DNA of 50,621 bases from Alphaproteobacteria bacterium RIFCSPLOWO2_01_FULL_40_26 (GCA_001767955.1 MEMO01000031.1:1-50621), one strand, 5' to 3'. Positions 1 through 10,080 are shown, numbered from the stretch's first letter. Notes: generated by a model not told the origin, from the letters alone. Translations and numbers: made by a program.

Positions 1-236
1 GCGATGCCACCCTCTTTTTCAAAGAGGGTTTTCGAACCAAACCTCCTTTGAAAAAGGAGGTGGCTGATTGCGAAGCAATCAGACGGAGGATTTGTGGAGA
101 TAAACTTTGAATTAGAGTTTGTCTCTCTCAAATCACCCGTCATCGCACTTACGTGCGATGCCACCCTCTTTTTCAAAGAGGGTTTTCTTGACCTCCTTTG
201 AAAAAGGAGGTGGCGCGAAGCGCCGGAGGATTTGGG
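1..236. repeat. Large palindromic intergenic repeat family (acctcctttgaaaaaggaggtggc...gccaccctctttttcaaagagggt), one full copy plus partial copies
   Basis: Full copy about 41-187, partial copies at 1-34 and 191-236; near-identical copy at 50505-50621. Confidence 0.9.
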
Positions 237-420
237 ATTGTTCTTAAAATTCTGTATCTTTTTCACGCTCCGTGCTCCATGGGTTAAAATTTGGGTTAAA
301 ATTACCGAAGCACGAAGCACGAAATATCCCAAACACAGAATTTTGCTTAGAGCCTGTCTTAAAACCGAAGAAACCCATCTCTGACTTCGACTTTTTGCGA
401 GAAATGGGTCAAAAATTTTT

Positions 421-1644
421 TCATAGATATGAAACTGGAATTGCCATCACTTCCCTTGAAAGTGCTATGTCGGTTTCGCGCAGACAAATCACTGCTCCAT
501 TACCAATTTTTTTTCCAAGTTTTTTCAAGGTGGAAAAGCTTTTTGTGGCTGTAATGCTGGGAGTTGCAGTTTTTTTGAACTCGATTGGATAAATCACATC
601 ACCCTCCTCAATCAACAAATCAATTTCTTTCTGATCAAGATCGCGATAATAGTAAAAATAGGCATCCCTGCCATTGTGCCAATAGCTTTTAAGAATTTCT
701 GCAAAGATGTAAGTCTCAAGAATTGCACCAGACATTGCGCCAGCCTCCAAAGATTCATGTGTTGGCCATTGCGTCAAAAATGCGCAAAGCCCGGTATCAA
801 GAAAATAAAGTTTAGGGGCTTTGACCATACGCTTTGTAACGTTGCGATAGTAAGGGTGGAGCAAATAAACCAAACCAGAAGTTTCCAAAATTGACAACCA
901 GGATTTGATGGTTTTGTGATCAATATCACAATCACGCGCCATGTCGGAATAATTCAAAAGCTGTCCGGTTCTTGCAGCACAAATACGTAGAAATCTTCTG
1001 AAGGCGGTTTCATCTTCAATCTTAAGAAGATCGCGCACATCACGCTGAATATAGGTTTGAACGTAAGATTTGTAAAAAACTTCACGAGTATCTTTTCTAC
1101 CCAAAACAGCGCGCGGATAAGAACCAATCCAAATATCATGATAAATTTCTTTCAGATTTTTGGTTTTTTTTACATTTTTTCGCGCCGCATCCAGCCATTT
1201 TTTTGTTGGCAAAAACGGTTTTGATTTATTGGCACGATCTGCAATTTCAGACTGTGAAAAACCAAGAATATCAACAATAGCGACTCTTCCAGCAAGACTT
1301 TCCGTAATGCCTTTCATCAGATGAAATTTTTGAGAACCCGTCAACCAGAACATACCATTTTTTTTGGTCCTATCCACAATAATTTTGATATAGCTGAAAA
1401 GCTGCGGCGCATATTGCACCTCATCAATCACCAAAGGAGGCTTATATGTCTGTAAAAACAACGCCGGATCTTTCTGCGCCATAGCACGCACTTCATGATC
1501 GTCAAGTGTCACGTAATTACGCTTGGAAGACAGGCATGCTTCAAGAATAGTAGTTTTTCCAACTTGTCTCGGACCACTTAACATCAAGACCGGAAAACTG
1601 CGTGATAATTTTTCAAGAGTGGGAACTATGGTTCTTTTTAACAT
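421..1644 (-). CDS. ATP-binding protein, AAA + DUF4143 type
   Basis: Walker A GPRQVGKTT, VIDEVQ Walker B, TGSQ, C-terminal nuclease-like EIDLLIEEGDVIYPIEFKKT. Confidence 0.85.
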   Translation of the reverse strand: MLKRTIVPTLEKLSRSFPVLMLSGPRQVGKTTILEACLSSKRNYVTLDDHEVRAMAQKDPALFLQTYKPPLVIDEVQYAPQLFSYIKIIVDRTKKNGMFWLTGSQKFHLMKGITESLAGRVAIVDILGFSQSEIADRANKSKPFLPTKKWLDAARKNVKKTKNLKEIYHDIWIGSYPRAVLGRKDTREVFYKSYVQTYIQRDVRDLLKIEDETAFRRFLRICAARTGQLLNYSDMARDCDIDHKTIKSWLSILETSGLVYLLHPYYRNVTKRMVKAPKLYFLDTGLCAFLTQWPTHESLEAGAMSGAILETYIFAEILKSYWHNGRDAYFYYYRDLDQKEIDLLIEEGDVIYPIEFKKTATPSITATKSFSTLKKLGKKIGNGAVICLRETDIALSREVMAIPVSYL

Positions 1645-1691
1645 CTGCTATATTTCGTTTATCTGGGAATACCATTCCCAATTAAACGAAA

Positions 1692-3491
1692 TTACTTTTT
1701 TATATTTTTTAATTCAACCCACAATTCGCGCAGCTGTTTTTGTGAAGCTTCTGCCGGTGCATTCATCATCAAATCCTGTGCTTTGCCATTCATTGGGAAA
1801 GGAATTACTTCACGAATATTTGGTTCGTCGGCAAGAAGCATAACTATGCGATCGATGCCGGGAGCTAGACCGCCATGCGGCGGAGCGCCGAATTTGAAAG
1901 CGTTTAACATCGCGCCAAATTGTTGTTCGACCACTTCGCGGCCATAGCCGGCAAGTTCGAAAGCACGATACATGATTTCCGGTTTGTGATTGCGAATCGC
2001 ACCACTCGATAGCTCAACACCATTGCAAACAATGTCATATTGAAAAGCTTTGATTGAAAGCGGATCAGCTGAATTTAAAGCTTCAAGCCCGCCTTGCGGC
2101 ATTGAAAAAGGATTATGCGAAAATTCAATTTTGCCGGTTTCTTCGTTTAACTCATACATCGGGAAGTCAACAATCCAGCAAAATTTGTAGATCGATTCAT
2201 CAATTAATTTCAAATCATTACCAAGTTTGATACGCACCAAACCGGCGATTTTAGCAGCTTCGTGAGCTTTACCGCAGGAAAAGAAAACGGCATCACCATT
2301 GTTTAATCCGGCAATTTTTTTCAATTCAGAAAGTTTTTCCGCACTTAAAAATTTGGCGATTGGACCCCTGGCAGAATTATTCGCTTCGCCATTTTCGTCA
2401 AAGTTGATATAGGCCAAACCCTTGGCACCAACGCCTTGCGCAAATTCGATCATTTTGTCGAAAAACGAACGCGGTTGCACTGCACATTTTGGTGCTGGAA
2501 TGGCACGGATTTTTGCACCCTGCTCTATTTGTTTTGCAAAGATTGAAAATTCTGAATTGCGAAAAATTTCTGTGACGTCGGAAAGTAGAATCGGATTACG
2601 CAAATCAGGCTTGTCGATGCCGTATTTTAGCATTGCATCTTCGTAGGTGATGCGTGGGAAAGTTCGTGCTTCGTGCTTCGTGCTTTGTGCTTCGATTTTC
2701 TTTTTTCCGAATTTTTGGAAGATTGAGATTAGGACTGGTTCGATGGCGGAGAAGACATCTTCCTGGGTTGCGAAGCTCATTTCCATGTCAAGTTGGTAAA
2801 ATTCCGGAGCGCGGTCAGCACGCAAATCTTCGTCGCGGAAACATGGCGCAATTTGGAAATAGCGATCAAAACCAGAAACCATCAAAAGCTGTTTAAACTG
2901 CTGTGGCGCTTGCGGCAAAGCATAAAATTTTCCCGGATGCAAACGAGCCGGCACGAGATAATCGCGCGCACCTTCTGGAGAAGAGGCGGTTAAAATTGGG
3001 GTTTGAATTTCCAAAAATCCCTGCTTGGTCATTTCCTCGCGGATACTTGAAATCACTTGGCTGCGCAGGATAATATTTTTGTGAGTTTTGTCGCGACGCA
3101 GATCGAGGAAACGATATTTTAAACGCAATTCTTCGGAAGAATTTTCATCGGAATTTATTTGGAAGGGAATTTGTTCGGCAGCAGATTCAACAAAAAATTC
3201 AGCAATTTTTACTTCAATTTCGCCAGTTGAAATTTTTGGATTAACCGCTTCAAACAGGCGGTTAACCACGTCACCAATGATGGTTATAACCGACTCCAAT
3301 TTTACCGATGCAATTCCCTTAAGATTTTTTTCATCAAAAACCAATTGCGTAATGCCAAAGTGATCACGCAGATCAATGAAAACCAGACTGCCATGATCCC
3401 GTTTTGAATGAACCCAGCCGGAAAGTTTAACCTGTTGCCCAATGTTTGATTTGTTGAGTTCAAAGCAATTGTGAGTTCTGTAAGGATGCAT
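1692..3491 (-). CDS. aspS: Aspartate--tRNA ligase with in-frame KHEAR-type insertion
   Basis: [66 protein letters not shown]. Confidence 0.97.
   Translation of the reverse strand: MHPYRTHNCFELNKSNIGQQVKLSGWVHSKRDHGSLVFIDLRDHFGITQLVFDEKNLKGIASVKLESVITIIGDVVNRLFEAVNPKISTGEIEVKIAEFFVESAAEQIPFQINSDENSSEELRLKYRFLDLRRDKTHKNIILRSQVISSIREEMTKQGFLEIQTPILTASSPEGARDYLVPARLHPGKFYALPQAPQQFKQLLMVSGFDRYFQIAPCFRDEDLRADRAPEFYQLDMEMSFATQEDVFSAIEPVLISIFQKFGKKKIEAQSTKHEARTFPRITYEDAMLKYGIDKPDLRNPILLSDVTEIFRNSEFSIFAKQIEQGAKIRAIPAPKCAVQPRSFFDKMIEFAQGVGAKGLAYINFDENGEANNSARGPIAKFLSAEKLSELKKIAGLNNGDAVFFSCGKAHEAAKIAGLVRIKLGNDLKLIDESIYKFCWIVDFPMYELNEETGKIEFSHNPFSMPQGGLEALNSADPLSIKAFQYDIVCNGVELSSGAIRNHKPEIMYRAFELAGYGREVVEQQFGAMLNAFKFGAPPHGGLAPGIDRIVMLLADEPNIREVIPFPMNGKAQDLMMNAPAEASQKQLRELWVELKNIKK
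2663..2694 (-). repeat. Heptamer AAGCACG repeat array inside aspS
   Basis: ttcgtgcttcgtgcttcgtgctttgtgcttcg; encodes [10 protein letters not shown] in AspRS. Confidence 0.9.
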
Positions 3492-3787
3492 CAGTAAACA
3501 TCGTAGGAATTCGTACCGCTATGATAATAACGGTTGCGGCAGACATTACATTTTGACATGCGGGCAATGAAAAGTTCGATGGCTCTCGGCTCTTTCAAAC
3601 AGATAAACCATCCAACCAAATGCATTCCCGGCAATAAAATCAAAAGATAGAAAAACTTGCTGGTAATCACAAAAGCAAGAAGCGAAACAATACCGTTTAA
3701 TGCCGCAAAAGTGTAGCTGACGCCAAGTAGCATCGGCGGTCTAGTTAATCCTAAAAATAACGGATCGGTACCAACTGTTCCAGACAT
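3491..3787 (-). CDS. virB3: Type IV secretion system VirB3-like protein
   Basis: [33 protein letters not shown]..., [19 protein letters not shown]-terminal NSYDV; VirB3 layout. Confidence 0.8.
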   Translation of the reverse strand: MSGTVGTDPLFLGLTRPPMLLGVSYTFAALNGIVSLLAFVITSKFFYLLILLPGMHLVGWFICLKEPRAIELFIARMSKCNVCRNRYYHSGTNSYDVY

Positions 3788-3864
3788 TGTTGAGAGTTAA
3801 TTGATTGACAAATGGGCAAGGCCGCACATAAAACGCGCGACCCTTAAAAAAGTCAAATCGTAAA

Positions 3865-5067
3865 ATGTCATTTCTTGCAACATCCATTTCAAACATCAAA
3901 CCATCTCCAACTATTGCCGTATCAATGAAGGCCGCCGAACTTAAATCTCAAGGCAAAGACATAATTTCGCTTAGCATGGGCGAGCCAGATTTTGACACGC
4001 CAGACAACATCAAACAGGCCGCAATTGAAGCGATAAAAAGAGGCGACACAAAATACACTGCCGTTGACGGAACTGCCACACTAAAAAAAGCAATAATTGC
4101 CAAATTCAAACGCGAAAATTCTCTCGAATATAAACCGTCAGAAATCATCGTTTCAACTGGCGCCAAGCAGGTGATTTACAATGCGTTGATTGCTTCAATC
4201 AATCAGGATGATGAGGTGATTATTCCTGCGCCTTATTGGGTTTCATATCCCGATATGGTTCTTTTGGCAGGCGGAAAACCGGTGATAGTTGAATCATCAG
4301 AAAAAAATAATTTCAAAATTTCGCCATCTTCTCTCGCAGAAAAAATCACCCCAAAAACCAAATGGCTGATTTTGAATTCACCAAGCAATCCAACCGGCTC
4401 ATGCTACTGCGATAAAGAATTAAAGGCTCTTGCCGAAGTCTTATTGCGCCATCCGCAGATTTATGTTTTAACTGACGACATCTACGAACATCTAATTTTC
4501 GACGGGCTAAAATTTGCAACAATTGCACAAATTGAGCCACGTTTAAAAGAACGCACTCTTGTCGTTAACGGCGTCTCTAAAGCCTATTCCATGACCGGAT
4601 GGCGAATTGGATTTGCTGGCGGGCCAGAAAAATTGATCAAAGCCATGGCGATGATCCAATCACAAAGCACCTCATCCCCCTGCTCTATTTCACAAGCAGC
4701 ATCAGTTGAGGCTTTGAATGGAGTGCAAGATTACATCACGATGAGTAAAAAAATTTTTGAGAAACGTCGTGATATGATGGTTGCGATGCTTAACAAAATT
4801 GACGGCATCAATTGCAACAAGCCAAATGGCGCCTTCTACGTTTTTCCTTCATGCCAAGGACTTTTTGGCAAAAAAACTTCAGCCGGAAAAACCATTGAAA
4901 ATGACAATGATTTTGCCAGCTATCTTCTTGAAGAAGCGTTGGTAGCAGTGGTTCCTGGCATAGCATTTGGTGCATCAGGTTTTTTCAGAATCTCTTATGC
5001 CGCTTCCGAAGAATTTTTACAAAATGCGATGCAACGCATTTCAGATGCCTGCAAAAAATTGAAATAA
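3865..5067 (+). CDS. aspC: Class I pyridoxal-phosphate aminotransferase (aspartate aminotransferase)
   Basis: SMGEPDFDTPDNIK, NSPSNPTGSCY, SKAYSMTGWRIGFAGG. Confidence 0.93.
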   Translation: MSFLATSISNIKPSPTIAVSMKAAELKSQGKDIISLSMGEPDFDTPDNIKQAAIEAIKRGDTKYTAVDGTATLKKAIIAKFKRENSLEYKPSEIIVSTGAKQVIYNALIASINQDDEVIIPAPYWVSYPDMVLLAGGKPVIVESSEKNNFKISPSSLAEKITPKTKWLILNSPSNPTGSCYCDKELKALAEVLLRHPQIYVLTDDIYEHLIFDGLKFATIAQIEPRLKERTLVVNGVSKAYSMTGWRIGFAGGPEKLIKAMAMIQSQSTSSPCSISQAASVEALNGVQDYITMSKKIFEKRRDMMVAMLNKIDGINCNKPNGAFYVFPSCQGLFGKKTSAGKTIENDNDFASYLLEEALVAVVPGIAFGASGFFRISYAASEEFLQNAMQRISDACKKLK

Positions 5068-5068
5068 G

Positions 5069-5851
5069 ATGCTCCTCGCCTTCGACATAGGAAACACCAA
5101 CATCGTCATCGGACTTTTTGATGGCAAAAAATTGACTCACAAATGGAGATTAACCAGCAGCTCGAAGAAATCTGCCGATGATTATGCGGTTGATATTATC
5201 GAGCTTTTTCTAACCGATAAAATTGACTGTCTGAAAATCACCGGCTGCATTATCGCATCGGTTGTACCAACCCTTACCGGTTATCTCAACGAAGCGGTAA
5301 AAAAATTCTTGAACGAGGAAATTGCCAAAAAAATTCTCATCATCGGCGATAAAAAAACGCGGCTTAATATTGAAATTAAGGTCAATAACAAAAATGAAGT
5401 TGGATATGATCGTCTAGTCAACGCAATCGCCGGTTATGACAAATTTGGCGGCAATCTGATCATCATAGATTTCGGCACAGCCACCACCTTCGATATCGTA
5501 GGAAATAATGGCGAATATTTGGGCGGCATAATTGCACCCGGCATAAATCTTTCGCTAAAGGCGTTGCATGACATGACAGCACAATTGCCAAGAATTTCGG
5601 TAAAACCACAAAAAAATGTCATTGGCAAAAGCACCATTGAAGCAATGAATTCCGGCGTTTACTTCGGATATATCTCGCTGATTGAAGGAATGATTGAAAA
5701 AATCGAAAAGGAATTAAACCACAAAACAACCCATATCATCACCGGCGGTCTCGCCGAAATTTTCAAAGATGCACTGAAAAACCTGGAAGTGCATCACGAG
5801 CCAGAGCTGACTCTCGATGGGTTGGGAATTGTTTATGAAAGAAACATTTGA
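5069..5851 (+). CDS. coaX: Type III pantothenate kinase
   Basis: MLLAFDIGNTNIVIGLFDG, IIDFGTATTFDIV, GGIIAPGINLSLKAL. Confidence 0.95.
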   Translation: MLLAFDIGNTNIVIGLFDGKKLTHKWRLTSSSKKSADDYAVDIIELFLTDKIDCLKITGCIIASVVPTLTGYLNEAVKKFLNEEIAKKILIIGDKKTRLNIEIKVNNKNEVGYDRLVNAIAGYDKFGGNLIIIDFGTATTFDIVGNNGEYLGGIIAPGINLSLKALHDMTAQLPRISVKPQKNVIGKSTIEAMNSGVYFGYISLIEGMIEKIEKELNHKTTHIITGGLAEIFKDALKNLEVHHEPELTLDGLGIVYERNI

Positions 5852-5882
5852 TCGTGCTTCGTGCTTCGTGCATCGTGCTTCG
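5852..5882. repeat. Heptamer array (cgtgctt)n, reverse orientation
   Basis: cgtgcttcgtgcttcgtgcatcgtgcttcg downstream of coaX. Confidence 0.9.
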
Positions 5883-5894
5883 TAAAACTTAAAT

Positions 5895-6329
5895 ATGTCA
5901 AAAAACAAAAATAATAAATCCTACACAGAACTTGATGTCTGGAGAGTTGCGGTTGAAATCTGTGATATGATTTATTCGTGCACTAAAAATTTCCCAAAAG
6001 AAGAATTATTTTGTTTATCAAATCAGATTAGAAGAAGTGCGATTTCTATACCGTCAAACATAGCAGAAGGATGTGGCAGAAAAAACTCGAAGGAAATTAT
6101 TCAGTTTTTGTTTATTGCTCGTGGCTCTATTTATGAGCTTGAAACACAATGCTTGATAGCGAATAATCAGAACTTCCTAGCTGAAACTTCTTTCAAACAA
6201 ATTTCAGAAAAAATCACTCGCTGCAAACAACTCATAAACGGTTTTATTAATCATCATGCTACAACGCACAAAGCACGAAGTGCTACGAAGCACGAAGCAC
6301 GAAGCACGAAGCACAAAAATGGATCTTAA
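5895..6329 (+). CDS. Four-helix-bundle / 23S rRNA intervening-sequence (S23) family protein
   Basis: LDVWRVAVEICDMIY...LSNQIRRSAISIPSNIAEGCGRKNSKEIIQFLFIARGSIYELETQ; C-terminus is repeat-encoded. Confidence 0.9.
   Translation: MSKNKNNKSYTELDVWRVAVEICDMIYSCTKNFPKEELFCLSNQIRRSAISIPSNIAEGCGRKNSKEIIQFLFIARGSIYELETQCLIANNQNFLAETSFKQISEKITRCKQLINGFINHHATTHKARSATKHEARSTKHKNGS
6267..6315. repeat. Heptamer array (aagcacg)n, forward orientation
   Basis: cacaaagcacgaagtgctacgaagcacgaagcacgaagcacgaagcac. Confidence 0.92.
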
Positions 6330-8055
6330 CTTAAAAAAACACCACTCCGACCTCCTCTTCCTTCCCCTCGGCGGCGCCAATGAAATTGGGATGAATCTCA
6401 ATCTTTATCATCTCGATGGCAAATGGTTGATGGTTGATTGCGGCGTTGGTTTTGCTTATGATGTTCCTGGTGTCGATATGATGACGCCCGACATTTCCTT
6501 CATCAAACAACATCGTCACAATCTGGTTGGAATAGTGCTCACTCACATCCACGAAGATCACATGGGTGCGGTGCAATATTTGTGGGAAGAGCTGAAAGCG
6601 CCGGTTTACGCAACTAATTTCGGCGCCAATTTTTTGCAGAGCAAGCTTGCGGAGTTCAAATTGGACAAGGTCGTTCCAATCCGCATTATCGATGGTTCGC
6701 GCAATTTGAATCTTAATCCATTCACCATCGAATTTATTGGCCTCACTCACTCGGTTCCGGAGATGAAGGCTTTGATGATTAAAACTCATAAAGGCAATAT
6801 TCTTCACACCGGCGATTGGAAATTTGATCCCAATCCGGTTGTTGGCGAGATTTCCGAAAAAGAAAAAATCAAAAATTACGGCGAACGTGGCGAAATTCTT
6901 GCGATGGTTTGCGATTCAACAAATGCGTTGTCCGAAGGACATTCACGCTCTGAAGGCGAACTTTACGACTCACTAAAAAGTTTAATTGCGGGAAGGCAAA
7001 ATCTGGTTGGCGTCACAACTTTCGCCTCGAATATCGCCAGAATTCACACCATAGCACGCATTGCCAGAGATGTCGGACGTAAGATAGCGCTCCTCGGATT
7101 CTCACTGCATCGCCTTCATGAAGTCGGAAAGAAAAGCGGATATTTCACGGAAAATTTTGATTTTATATCCGATAAGGAAATCAGATTTTACAACAAAAAA
7201 GAAATTTTAGTCATCGCCACCGGATGCCAGGGCGAACCGATGGCGGCCACAAGAAAAATTGCTACCGATACTCATCCGTCAGTTCGTTTTACTAAAGGCG
7301 ATCTGATGATTTTTTCTTCCAAAATTATCCCCGGAAATGAGAAAAAAATCTTCGAGCTTTTCGACGAGCTGGCCAAAAACCAGATCGATGTGATGACAGA
7401 AAAAGACCATTTCGTTCATGTCTCCGGCCATCCGTCGCAAGATGAGCTGCGCGAAATGTATGCTTTGGCCAAACCAAAAGTGGCAATTCCGGTTCATGGT
7501 GAATTTTTGCACACTAAAACACATTGCGAATTGGCAAAAGAATGTGGCGTTGCGCGCGTAATTCAAATTGAAAACGGTCTGGTAGTAAAAATTGACAATG
7601 AAAATTCTGAAAAAATCGGCTTCGTAAAATCGGGTTATTTTGGCGTTGATGGCAAACAACTTCTCGATCTCAAAGGCGAAATAATCCGTGAACGCAAAAA
7701 ATTGCAGCAAAGCGGTGTGGCCATATTTTCCTTCGCGGTTAATGATTCACTCAACATCGTTTCACGCATTCGCATAAACTGCATCGGCTCTTACGATTTG
7801 AAACGCGACTTCGCCGCAGAAGAAATGATGAAAAAAGAAATTCAGATTTTCCTAAAAAATAAAGCACGCGAGCTTGATTTACATGAAGGTTTTGGGCTGC
7901 ATTTCTTGAAAAAAAGGAAAAAAAGAAAAAAATTGCAGGAATCAAAAATTCTTTCTGAAATCGAAAAATCGCTGCGCTCAAAATTGCTCAAAATCTTTGA
8001 AGATCTAATGGGCAAAAGGCCGGTGGTGGAAGTTTCGATTCACTTGGTGAATTAA
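6319..8055 (+). CDS. rnj: Ribonuclease J
   Basis: FLPLGGANEIGMNLNLY, LTHIHEDHMGAVQY, HVSGHPSQDELREMYALAKPKVAIPVHGE; ATG at 6319 preferred over the repeat-derived upstream ORF extension. Confidence 0.93.
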   Translation: MDLNLKKHHSDLLFLPLGGANEIGMNLNLYHLDGKWLMVDCGVGFAYDVPGVDMMTPDISFIKQHRHNLVGIVLTHIHEDHMGAVQYLWEELKAPVYATNFGANFLQSKLAEFKLDKVVPIRIIDGSRNLNLNPFTIEFIGLTHSVPEMKALMIKTHKGNILHTGDWKFDPNPVVGEISEKEKIKNYGERGEILAMVCDSTNALSEGHSRSEGELYDSLKSLIAGRQNLVGVTTFASNIARIHTIARIARDVGRKIALLGFSLHRLHEVGKKSGYFTENFDFISDKEIRFYNKKEILVIATGCQGEPMAATRKIATDTHPSVRFTKGDLMIFSSKIIPGNEKKIFELFDELAKNQIDVMTEKDHFVHVSGHPSQDELREMYALAKPKVAIPVHGEFLHTKTHCELAKECGVARVIQIENGLVVKIDNENSEKIGFVKSGYFGVDGKQLLDLKGEIIRERKKLQQSGVAIFSFAVNDSLNIVSRIRINCIGSYDLKRDFAAEEMMKKEIQIFLKNKARELDLHEGFGLHFLKKRKKRKKLQESKILSEIEKSLRSKLLKIFEDLMGKRPVVEVSIHLVN

Positions 8056-8060
8056 AAATA

Positions 8061-8221
8061 GACCCCGCAACAAGTGCGGGGCAACGCCCTAAATGCAACA
8101 AGTGCGGGGCGACGCCCTAAATGCAACAAGTGCGGGGCGACGCCCTAAATGCAACAAGTGCGGGGTGACAAAGCCTAGAGTAATACTCAGACGATGTCAC
8201 CCCGCACTTGTTGCGGGGTCC
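8061..8221. repeat. Double-hairpin palindrome (gaccccgcaacaagtgcggggtgac type) with a 28-bp tandem expansion
   Basis: gcaacaagtgcgggg(c/t)gacgccctaaat repeated at 28-bp period, closed by gtcaccccgcacttgttgcggggtc. Confidence 0.95.
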
Positions 8222-8232
8222 AAAATACAAAC

Positions 8233-10080
8233 ATGATCCAACCAGAACTTAAAATCATTGCTGACCATCTTCGTTCATCATGCTTTCTGATCTCTGACGG
8301 CGTGTTGCCAAGCAATGAAGGACGCGGCTATGTTTTGCGCAGAATCATGCGCCGAGGCATGCGCCAACTCCATAAATTAGGAGCGCGCGAGGCTTCAATG
8401 TATAAACTTGTCGATGCGCTGATAAAAGAAATGGGCACCGCCTACCCTGAATTATCAAGAGCTCGTGCCGTTATCACCAATACACTAAAAACCGAAGAAG
8501 AAAAGTTTCGTGAAACTTTGGAGAAGGGTTTAAAAATTTTAGAAGAAGAAATCACGCACATCACAACAAAGCACGAAGCACGAAGCACGAAGCACGAAGC
8601 ACAACTCTCCGGCTCAATCGCCTTCAAACTTTACGACACTTATGGCTTCCCACTCGACCTGACACAAGATATTCTCAAAGAAAAAAATATCGAAGTTGAT
8701 ACTGAAGAATTTAATCACGAAATGGAATTGCAACGCGAGCGCGCCAAGGCCAATTGGAAAGGTTCTGGCGAAGTTGCGGAAGAAAAAATATTTTTCGATC
8801 TCAAGGAAAAATTCGGCGAAACAAAATTTTTGGGTTACGAAACTTTGAGCACAAAAGCAAAAATTTTAGCGGTTTTAGAAAATGGTATAATCCTAAACCA
8901 AACCCCATTTTACGCCACTTCCGGCGGTCAAAAAGGTGATGATGGAAAAATTGGCAATGTTGAAATTTCCGAAACAAAAAAATTTGCCGGCGGAGTTTTT
9001 TTTCACTTCTTTTTCAACCAAAAATGTGATTTAAAAGTTGGTGATGAAGTGCTTGCAGAAGTAAACTCAATAACACGCGCGATGCGCGCTGCAAATCACT
9101 CGGCAACGCACTTGATGCATAAAGCTTTGAAAGAAATTTTAGGAAATTCCATTTCCCAAAGAGGCTCAAATGTTGACGCTGAATATTTCACTTTTGATTT
9201 CAATTTTAACCGCGCCATGACCGCAGAAGAAATTAAAAAAGTTGAAGATTTGGTTAACAAAAACATCAAAGCAGAAAATCCTGTAAACACTAACATAATG
9301 GCTCTGGATAAGGCTCAATCTTCTGGCGCAGAAGCGCTTTTTGGTGAAAAATATGATGCTGAAGTTCGTGTAGTTTCAATGGGAAATTCTGTTGAACTTT
9401 GTGGCGGAACTCACGTTAAAAACACTTCTGAAATCGGAATCTTTAAAATTATTTCAGAAAAATCCATTGCCTCTGGCATCAGAAGAATCGAGGCCAAAAC
9501 CGCTGATGCAGCAAAAAAATATTTGGCTGAAGAAGAAAAAAAATTACAAAATCTTATTCAAAATTATCACAAGAAGATTGCTCAAAAAAATCAGGAAATT
9601 TTGCAACTCGGCGGAAAAGAATCTGAAAATATCAACCGCGATGAAAAAAATTTAAACAAGCTAGAACAAGAGCTAAAAAGGCGCGATAAGGAAATTGAGC
9701 AACTGAAAAAACAAAATCTCTTTAAAAATCTAACCAATCTAAAATCAGAAAAAATTGGTGCTATTAACTTACTTGCTCACATTTTTGATGATGCCGAAGC
9801 AAAAGATATTCGCGATATTGTTGCCAAAATTAAAACAGATTCCGAATTCTCAACTTTGCACATCATCGCATTTTTTGCCTGCAAAGATGAAAAAGTTTCG
9901 GTATGTGTTGCGGTGACCAACGATCTACAAGAAAAATTTGACGCAACCAAGCTTATCGCTCCAATTATCGAAACAATTGGCGGCAAAGGCGGTGGTGGAA
10001 AAAAAGATTTTGCCATGGGCGGTGGAACCATGAAAGACAACATTTTGCAAGCAATTGAGGTTTTGAAAAACCAAATATAA
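8233..10080 (+). CDS. alaS: Alanyl-tRNA synthetase, C-terminal part only (tRNA-recognition, editing and C-Ala regions); N-terminal catalytic domain absent
   Basis: Begins at ELKIIADHLRSSCFLISDGVLPSNEGRGYVLRRIMRR; contains NHSATHLMHKAL, VELCGGTHV, GGKGGGGKKDFAMGGG; no motif 1-3 region upstream. Confidence 0.93.
   Translation: MIQPELKIIADHLRSSCFLISDGVLPSNEGRGYVLRRIMRRGMRQLHKLGAREASMYKLVDALIKEMGTAYPELSRARAVITNTLKTEEEKFRETLEKGLKILEEEITHITTKHEARSTKHEAQLSGSIAFKLYDTYGFPLDLTQDILKEKNIEVDTEEFNHEMELQRERAKANWKGSGEVAEEKIFFDLKEKFGETKFLGYETLSTKAKILAVLENGIILNQTPFYATSGGQKGDDGKIGNVEISETKKFAGGVFFHFFFNQKCDLKVGDEVLAEVNSITRAMRAANHSATHLMHKALKEILGNSISQRGSNVDAEYFTFDFNFNRAMTAEEIKKVEDLVNKNIKAENPVNTNIMALDKAQSSGAEALFGEKYDAEVRVVSMGNSVELCGGTHVKNTSEIGIFKIISEKSIASGIRRIEAKTADAAKKYLAEEEKKLQNLIQNYHKKIAQKNQEILQLGGKESENINRDEKNLNKLEQELKRRDKEIEQLKKQNLFKNLTNLKSEKIGAINLLAHIFDDAEAKDIRDIVAKIKTDSEFSTLHIIAFFACKDEKVSVCVAVTNDLQEKFDATKLIAPIIETIGGKGGGGKKDFAMGGGTMKDNILQAIEVLKNQI
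8567..8603 (+). repeat. Heptamer AAGCACG array inside alaS
   Basis: aaagcacgaagcacgaagcacgaagcacgaagcaca; encodes [13 protein letters not shown]. Confidence 0.92.

Noticed and set aside
272-592. 106-aa plus-strand ORF at window start
   Set aside because: Runs through repeats and antisense to the 421-1644 CDS; no recognisable family
6267-6315. Direct repeats that could suggest a CRISPR array
   Set aside because: Heptamers are contiguous with no spacers; satellite, not CRISPR
6256-6318. Upstream extension of the RNase J ORF ([21 protein letters not shown])
   Set aside because: Repeat-derived sequence overlapping the S23 gene; ATG at 6319 is a better start
8061-8221. 28-bp repeats at regular spacing as a CRISPR
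   Set aside because: 28-bp period includes the whole unit with no unique spacers, and it is part of the hairpin element; no cas genes
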